A DNA stretch of 64,000 nt, taken from positions 28,750 through 92,749 of the forward strand of contig JALHLQ010000016.1 of assembly GCA_022844485.1 (NCBI GenBank), read 5' to 3'. Both the position numbers and the translations under genes were made by a program. Positions 60,054 through 64,000 of this stretch are shown one piece after another (positions within the stretch are counted from its first letter, which is position 1; every line of letters starts with the position of its first letter). The DNA is from Xanthobacteraceae bacterium. Lineage in GTDB: Bacteria > Pseudomonadota > Alphaproteobacteria > Rhizobiales > Xanthobacteraceae. The notes beneath the pieces were generated by a model. The model was not told the DNA's origin, did not search any database, and was given only the letters and a program-made list of their open reading frames with translations.

Positions 60054-60085
60054 GCGGTTTCCGCTTCGATCGAAGCGGGAACCGC
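60054..60085. repeat. 16-bp inverted repeat between convergent genes
   Basis: A near-perfect palindrome without a loop (axis between 60069 and 60070, one G-T pair) lies between the M15-like gene and the PsiF-like gene, which end at 59998 and 60146. There is no T tract, so a terminator role is only possible. Confidence 0.5.
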
Positions 60086-60145
60086 TGCAGCAAAGCCAGC
60101 CGAACCGTCGCTGTGACGGCTCACCGCGATTCCTGACTCCGCGGC

Positions 60146-60403
60146 TCAAGCCTTCTTTCGCTTGATGCATTCGGACGAAAACTGCCGCCAGGTCGTCCCT
60201 TTCGCCTTGGCGTCCTTCTTTGCCGCTCTCCATTCGGCGCCGCATTCCTTCATTCGCGCCCGCGCGGCTTTCTGTTTTTCCGTGGGCTGCCGGGTCGAGG
60301 CGGCCGCGGACTCCTTGGCCTTCTTTGCAGCGAAAGAGGGAGCAGGAGCGGCGAGGCCGACCGCAAACGCCGCCGCGGCGATCATGAGTGCGCGCAAGAT
60401 CAT
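60146..60403 (-). CDS. Small exported Lys/Ala-rich protein, PsiF-like
   Basis: An 85-residue protein with a signal peptide to about residue 25 (APSFA). The mature part has QKAARARMKECGAEWRAAKK and ends GTTWRQFSSECIKRKKA; the two Cys with a Trp-containing helix between resemble PsiF-type repeats (phosphate-starvation-inducible). Exact family is uncertain. GGGAGAG precedes the ATG. Similar proteins are frequent in Bradyrhizobium relatives. Confidence 0.68.
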   Translation of the reverse strand: MILRALMIAAAAFAVGLAAPAPSFAAKKAKESAAASTRQPTEKQKAARARMKECGAEWRAAKKDAKAKGTTWRQFSSECIKRKKA

Positions 60404-60571
60404 TCATCTCTCCCTTCGACCGGCACGCGATCCAAGACGGCGGCTGCCGGTTCTGAGAACGGATCGCCCGCGATTGAATTGTACGGTCTGGCTGGCCGCC
60501 TGCAACGGGTGTTTTGCGCCCGCAGGCCGAGCGCAGTAGAAGTCGCGTGTTGACCTTGCAAGGAGCCCGTC

Positions 60572-61282
60572 ATGGCCGCCGCATCCGCAAAGCCGATCGA
60601 TGTCTACTATTGGCCGACGCCCAACGGCTGGAAGATCACCATCATGCTGGAAGAACTCGGCATGGCGTACAAGATCATTCCCGTCGATATCTCGAAGGGC
60701 GAGCAGTTCGCGCCCGATTTTCTCGAGATCGCTCCCAACAACCGCATGCCGGCGATTGTCGACCACGATGGCCCCGGCGGGCGGCGGATTTCGGTGTTCG
60801 AGTCCGGCGCGATCCTGCAATATCTGGGACGCAAGACGGGGAGGTTCTATCCAAGCGAAGAGCGCGCCCGCGTCGCATGCGAGGAGTGGCTGTTCTGGCA
60901 AATGGCCGGGCTTGGTCCCATGGCGGGACAGGCGCATCATTTTCGCATCTATGCACCGGAGAAGATCCCCTACGCCATCGACCGTTATACGAACGAGTGC
61001 CATCGGCTCTATGGCGTGATGAATCGCAGGCTCGAGCGCAACCGCTATCTTGCCGGCGCGGACTATACGATTGCCGACATGGCCTGCATCGGCTGGGCCT
61101 CGCGCCACGAGCGGCAGGGGATCGATTTTGGCGAGTTCCCGCATCTCAAGCGCTGGCATGACGAGCTTCTCGCGCGGCCGGCGGTCGATCGCGGCTTGCG
61201 CGTGCGCGTCGAGGAGGCGGGCAAGGTCGACATGACCGATCCGAAGGTGCGGGCGGTACTGTTCGGCCAGCGCGCGCGGTAA
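60572..61282 (+). CDS. Glutathione S-transferase, Nu-class (YfcG-like)
   Basis: A 236-residue GST. The N-terminal thioredoxin fold opens KPIDVYYWPTPNGWKITIML, with the TPNG motif of Nu-class disulfide reductases. The cis-Pro loop is PNNRMPAIVDHDG and the Ser-Gly motif ESGAILQYLG. C-terminal: WLFWQMAGLGPMAGQAHHF and LAGADYTIADMACIGW. Likely a glutathione-dependent disulfide-bond oxidoreductase. AAGGAG precedes the ATG. Confidence 0.93.
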   Translation: MAAASAKPIDVYYWPTPNGWKITIMLEELGMAYKIIPVDISKGEQFAPDFLEIAPNNRMPAIVDHDGPGGRRISVFESGAILQYLGRKTGRFYPSEERARVACEEWLFWQMAGLGPMAGQAHHFRIYAPEKIPYAIDRYTNECHRLYGVMNRRLERNRYLAGADYTIADMACIGWASRHERQGIDFGEFPHLKRWHDELLARPAVDRGLRVRVEEAGKVDMTDPKVRAVLFGQRAR

Positions 61283-61292
61283 GGAACTTTTT

Positions 61293-61368
61293 GTAGGGCG
61301 GCTTCGCTGCGCGAAGCCCACGATTTTTCGCGTGGGCACGGCGCTTGCGCGCCTTTTGCCCACCCTAC
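61293..61368. repeat. GTAGGG...CCCTAC palindromic repeat
   Basis: GTAGGGCGGCTTCG opens and a complementary CCCACCCTAC closes a 76-base imperfect palindrome, with a CCCACGATTTTTCGCGTGGG stem inside. This kind of GTAGGGTGGG-ended repeat is common in Bradyrhizobium-type intergenic regions. It separates the GST and DUF2147 genes and could end transcription in both directions. Confidence 0.75.
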
Positions 61369-61409
61369 ACCACCATGAATCTCCGCGTGCCTACGAAACT
61401 TTCATCTCC

Positions 61410-61835
61410 TCACCGCGTCCAGTATGAGGCCTTGCACATCATGCCGCCGAGCGCACAGCCCTCCAGCTTGATGCGCTTCTGGTCTTCGAGCGTGAGGTGG
61501 CCCGCATAGGTCTTGCCGTCCTCCGCATTGTAGACCTGGCCCGACCATTTATTGCCGCCGTTCGGCTTCATTCCCATGACGATCTGCACGCCGATCATGG
61601 GCCGCGCGCGCTTGCTCTGATCGGCATTGTTCTTGTCGGTTTTCGGCTGCCCCGTTGCGGGGTCGTTCGGCTCTTTGAGCCCGATGATCGTGCCGCAGAT
61701 CGCGCCGCCGCATGGCGCCACGCGCACCTGCGCGCGGCCGCCTTCCGTCTGCCAGACGCCGGTCGGATCATTGGCGAGCGCCGGCGCGACAAACGCGAGC
61801 AGCGATACGGCTCCGAGCGCGACAAACCTGATCAT
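61410..61835 (-). CDS. DUF2147 family exported protein
   Basis: A 141-residue periplasmic protein with a signal peptide (to about residue 21, ALAND). Family motifs: DPTGVWQTEGGRAQVRVAPC, GAICGTIIGLKEPND, then GVQIVMGMKP, NKWSGQVYNAEDGKTYAGHL and LEGCALGGMMCKASYW. DUF2147 proteins bind small molecules in the envelope by inference, with no settled function. Four Cys may form two disulfides. A strong AAGGAGGACC precedes the ATG. Confidence 0.9.
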   Translation of the reverse strand: MIRFVALGAVSLLAFVAPALANDPTGVWQTEGGRAQVRVAPCGGAICGTIIGLKEPNDPATGQPKTDKNNADQSKRARPMIGVQIVMGMKPNGGNKWSGQVYNAEDGKTYAGHLTLEDQKRIKLEGCALGGMMCKASYWTR

Positions 61836-61970
61836 TGGTCCTCCTTTACAGATCCGCCGTGGCGCATCGTGGTTATCAAAGCGTCAATCTGCCGCGACTT
61901 GGCGCGCGTGTCACGCGCGAGGGGCCTTCGGCCAAGACTATTCACGTAGCGAAATCCGGGGCCGGCGAGT

Positions 61971-61998
61971 CCCGGGTCTCGCTGCGCTTCGACCCGGG
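61971..61998. repeat. CCCGGGTC...GACCCGGG hairpin
   Basis: Two perfect 8-bp arms (61971-61978 and 61991-61998) with a 12-base loop lie in the 336-base gap between the DUF2147 and Sel1-like genes. The loop reads TCGCTGCGCTTC. This kind of hairpin is repeated in related genomes. No further gene was seen in the gap. Confidence 0.7.
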
Positions 61999-62171
61999 CT
62001 ACGGGGCTGTGGCTACCGCGCCGGCGCCCCTAATTTCACGAAAGATTCATTCCGCCGCTTAAGGCCGCGTTGAAGTTTTCCCGCAAACATCGGGGGTGAC
62101 CGCGCATCGCGGGCAGGGGTCGCGCAAGCCTGAGTGGGACAAGCAGGCACGCGGCCAAATGGGGGCTTCAA

Positions 62172-62465
62172 ATGGGACGTCTTGAATTTCCGGACATCGA
62201 CTCCGGTGCGCCCGGCTGCGCCGCGGCGAGCGAGACCTTCTTCGATCTCGGCCTGATGTATTCGACCGGCGAAACCGTGCCGGCCGATCTCGTGGCCGCG
62301 CATAAATGGTTCAACATCGCCGCCGCGCGTGGCAGCGCGGACGCCGGCCGGCTTCGCCGCGAAATCGCGTCCGAGATGAGCGAGCGCGAGATCGCCGAGG
62401 CGCAGCGCGCTGCGCGCGACTGGCTCGCGCGTGACGCCGCGCTGACGCCGAAAGCGGCCGCCTGA
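62172..62465 (+). CDS. Short Sel1-like repeat protein
   Basis: A 97-residue protein opening MGRLEFPDIDSGAPG. The central helix-turn-helix reads FFDLGLMYSTGETVPADLVA and AHKWFNIAAARGSADAGRLR, the LGLxY...DxxxAxxWFxxAA signature of Sel1 repeats. Only about one and a half repeats are present, so it is a short adaptor-like protein. A C-terminal Ala/Glu/Arg helix follows. No signal peptide. Confidence 0.82.
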   Translation: MGRLEFPDIDSGAPGCAAASETFFDLGLMYSTGETVPADLVAAHKWFNIAAARGSADAGRLRREIASEMSEREIAEAQRAARDWLARDAALTPKAAA

Positions 62466-62593
62466 GTCGTTGACGATTACCGCTCCGCGGCAACCCGCGC
62501 AATTCGATAAAGCCCAACGGCCGCTTTTCTGACGCAAGAACAAGCGCTGCCTATGAAACGTAACCTATGTGTCTGGAACGGACCCAGGAAGGC

Positions 62594-62686
62594 TGGCGGA
62601 GCCGGAGGGATTCGAACCCTCGATACGCCTTGAGAGCGTATAACGGTTTAGCAAACCGCCGCCTTCAGCCACTCGGCCACAGCTCC
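62594..62686 (-). tRNA. tRNA-Ser (anticodon GCU)
   Basis: Read on the minus strand: 7-bp acceptor (GGAGCTG with CGGCTCC), D-arm GGCCGAGTGGCTGAAGGC, anticodon loop TTGCTAA giving GCT, a long variable arm typical of serine tRNAs, T-loop GGTTCGAATCC, discriminator G and a gene-encoded CCA (62594-62596). It decodes AGC/AGU. Confidence 0.97.
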
Positions 62687-62845
62687 GTATCCCGAGCATA
62701 TGCCTGACGGGGTCCGGCTTTTCAAGAATAACGCCCGCACTCGCGTCAAGATGGAGGAATTTGCACAGTCGGTGGAAGTGGGAACAGGCTGCCAAACTCT
62801 CATGAATCCTTTACCTTCAACGTGGGAGTGAGAAGAAGGTTCTTG

Positions 62846-63079
62846 ATGCGCATCACATCCAAGGGTCAGGTCACGATCCCGGCCTACATTCGTGAAAAGG
62901 CCGGCCTGCTGCCGCACACGGAAGTCGATTTTGAATTCGACGGGCGCAGTGTGCGCCTCGTTCGTGCCGGAGTTCAGAAGAAACCAAGCCGCGGCGCGCG
63001 CGCCGTCGCGGCTTTGCGCGGACGTGGGGACGTGAACCTCAGCACGAAAGCGATCATGGCGCTCACCCGGGGGTCATGA
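62846..63079 (+). CDS. AbrB/SpoVT-domain antitoxin (VapB-like), orphan
   Basis: A 77-residue protein: MRITSKGQVTIPAYIREKAG is the AbrB swapped-hairpin DNA-binding domain, and the C-terminal part ends ALRGRGDVNLSTKAIMALTR, the pattern of VapB antitoxins that usually precede a PIN-domain VapC. AGAAGAAGG lies before the ATG at 62846 (a GTG at 62822 is the alternative). The stop overlaps an ATG as if a toxin followed, but that frame ends after 18 codons, so VapC is missing. Confidence 0.82.
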   Translation: MRITSKGQVTIPAYIREKAGLLPHTEVDFEFDGRSVRLVRAGVQKKPSRGARAVAALRGRGDVNLSTKAIMALTRGS

Positions 63080-63143
63080 CGGCTCAGGGACTATGTGCGT
63101 ACTTCCCCAAAGTCCAGCTCATGACACCATGAGGAGATAGACC

Positions 63144-63563
63144 TCACAGCCGCCGCGCGACGCCCTCGATCACCGGTCCGCGCTCGTAAGCGTCGAGATG
63201 CTCGCGCAGGATCCGCATGTTGCGTTCATTGGCACGGAACATGACGTCGAACACCGTGCCGATCAGCGGAATAGATCCGAGCGCCGCGTCGAGGCCGATA
63301 TTGCCGATCATGCGCGCGAGCGTCAGCGGCGGCACGCCGAGCTGCCTCGCTTCGAGGATCAGATAGGCCGAAAGCGCGCTGGTCGCGAGCGTGCCGATCA
63401 CCGGCACGATGCCGATCACCGCGTCGGCGCCGAATTTAATCGACGTTCCGGGAACAGCCACGGCGCTGTCGAGAAAACGGGCCAGCGCTTCGACCCGCAC
63501 GCGCGCTCGGCGCGGCGCTTCGGCGTCGAAACGCACAAAATCGGATGCGGTCGCAGCGGGCAT
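63144..63563 (-). CDS. DUF4112 family membrane protein
   Basis: A 139-residue protein. GGAGGAG five bases before the ATG at 63563 decides the start; the frame is open 76 codons further upstream without homology. The family signature is clear: VEALARFLDSAVAVPGTSIK, GADAVIGIVPVIGTLATSAL, LARMIGNIGLDAALGSIPLI and GTVFDVMFRANERNMRIL. Two hydrophobic hairpins suggest membrane association. Function unknown. Confidence 0.88.
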   Translation of the reverse strand: MPAATASDFVRFDAEAPRRARVRVEALARFLDSAVAVPGTSIKFGADAVIGIVPVIGTLATSALSAYLILEARQLGVPPLTLARMIGNIGLDAALGSIPLIGTVFDVMFRANERNMRILREHLDAYERGPVIEGVARRL

Positions 63564-63759
63564 GAGGTCTCCTCCAGCAAGCCGAGAAATGTCCGACATC
63601 GCGGTCGACATCGCCGCCAGAGGGGCCCGGACAAGGGATGAGATGATGCATCGGACGGCGGATTCAAGCGCGAGGATTGACGCAGGCGCCCAGCCTTTGA
63701 ACGATCGATTCCGCTGCCGCCCGAGCGCGCGCGAGGTGGATAGTCCTATGAACGAGGTC

Positions 63760-63885
63760 CTAGTGGAGTGGATTTGACATTCGCTACCCATCGAGCAGCG
63801 GGCTCACAAGCGAATGTCAAATCCAAAACTCCACTAGCAACCGAATGTCAAATCCAAAACTCCACTAGCAACTTAAAATTGCTAG
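63760..63885. repeat. CTAG-bounded palindromic repeat with tandem 31-bp unit
   Basis: A palindrome (GGATTTGACATTCG at 63770-63783 with its complement at 63811-63824) opens with CTAGTGGAG and closes CTCCACTAG (63837). The right arm is duplicated: 63811-63837 recurs at 63842-63868 as a 31-base tandem unit. A third inverted repeat, CTAGCAA/TTGCTAG, spans 63865-63885. The IS5-type element starts directly after. Confidence 0.8.
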
Positions 63886-64000
63886 GCCGTGTTGACCGTT
63901 TTTGACAGAGGAATCGAGTTTTGATTCAAGACTGCCTTTCTGAGGGAGGCAGGATTGAGTCGGGGCGATCTGACTGACGAGCAATGGCGCATTATCGATC
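63886..64000 (+). mobile_element. IS5-family insertion sequence, left end (cut by window)
   Basis: The sequence GGCCGTGTTGACCG directly after a CTAG at 63882-63885 resembles left inverted repeats of IS427-type IS5 elements, which duplicate a short TA-containing target. The transposase begins 70 bases inside. The exact end is inferred, since the right end is outside the window. Confidence 0.6.
63955..64000 (+). CDS. IS5-family transposase, N terminus only
   Basis: Only 15 codons are visible: LSRGDLTDEQWRIID from a TTG at 63955, preceded by GGGAGGCAGGA. SRGDLTDEQWxxI is the standard opening of IS5-family (IS427/IS1031 type) transposases. The DDE catalytic domain lies beyond the edge, so intactness cannot be judged. 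Confidence 0.8.
   Translation, partial: MSRGDLTDEQWRIID

Noticed and set aside
63811..63868. Short tandem repeat considered as a CRISPR remnant
   Set aside because: Only two copies with a 4-base separation and no spacers; it is a duplicated palindrome arm.

Overview
The window is a GC-rich (low-to-mid 60s percent by eye) chromosomal segment of an alphaproteobacterium, most likely in the Hyphomicrobiales and close to the Nitrobacteraceae/Xanthobacteraceae. The markers are MipZ, the DivK-PleD pair, an EipB-type DUF1849 protein, small DUF1489/DUF983/DUF3572 proteins, an RNase E with a long acidic insert, a phasin with PhaR-type operators, and Bradyrhizobium-like intergenic palindromes. Almost everything is chromosomal housekeeping. 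Apart from the start of an IS5-type element at the right edge, there is no prophage, integrative element or CRISPR array.

Layout. 1-6.2 kb: RNase E (cut by the left edge), AmiC-type amidase and penicillin-binding protein 1A. 6.3-10.4 kb: small proteins of unknown function, a short-chain dehydrogenase without its catalytic Tyr, and a membrane protein with a Pro-rich tail. 10.5-16.4 kb: biotin-carrying acyl-CoA carboxylase subunit, DUF1489, PanC, MipZ, and a VWA-like plus DnaJ membrane protein pair. 16.5-23 kb: a SPOR-domain D,D-carboxypeptidase, a phasin with two candidate PhaR operators, and three tandem TadG-like VWA proteins. 23-27.3 kb: ClpS, ClpA and AzlC/AzlD. 27.3-32.9 kb: HIT protein, acyltransferase, glycerophosphodiesterase, RidA, EipB, DinB and DUF3572.

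33-35.3 kb: DivK and PleD (cell-cycle phosphosignalling and c-di-GMP) and ribosomal protein L33. 35.6-46.4 kb is a long minus-strand series, often with ATGA overlaps: Nudix, DUF983, RNase R, TopA, DprA, PlsY, a dihydroorotase homologue lacking metal ligands, and PyrB. 46.5-51.8 kb: AidB-like acyl-CoA dehydrogenase, RuvX, UPF0173 hydrolase, TerC-type membrane protein and an HWE histidine kinase. 52-57.9 kb: gatC, gatA and gatB of the tRNA amidotransferase, interrupted by an octaheme cytochrome c gene and an NTF2-like gene. 58-63.6 kb is sparser: a 27-residue Lys/Arg-rich peptide, an M15-like secreted protein, a PsiF-like secreted protein, a Nu-class GST, DUF2147, a Sel1-like protein, tRNA-Ser(GCU), an orphan AbrB-type antitoxin and DUF4112. 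The right edge holds CTAG-bounded palindromes and the beginning of an IS5-type transposase.

The most interesting points are the octaheme cytochrome c placed inside the gat genes, the pseudo-dihydroorotase beside PyrB, the triple TadG-like VWA array, the very basic 27-residue peptide, the paired PhaR-like operators on the phasin promoter, and a family of CTAG-ended palindromes with shared ends but different stems.
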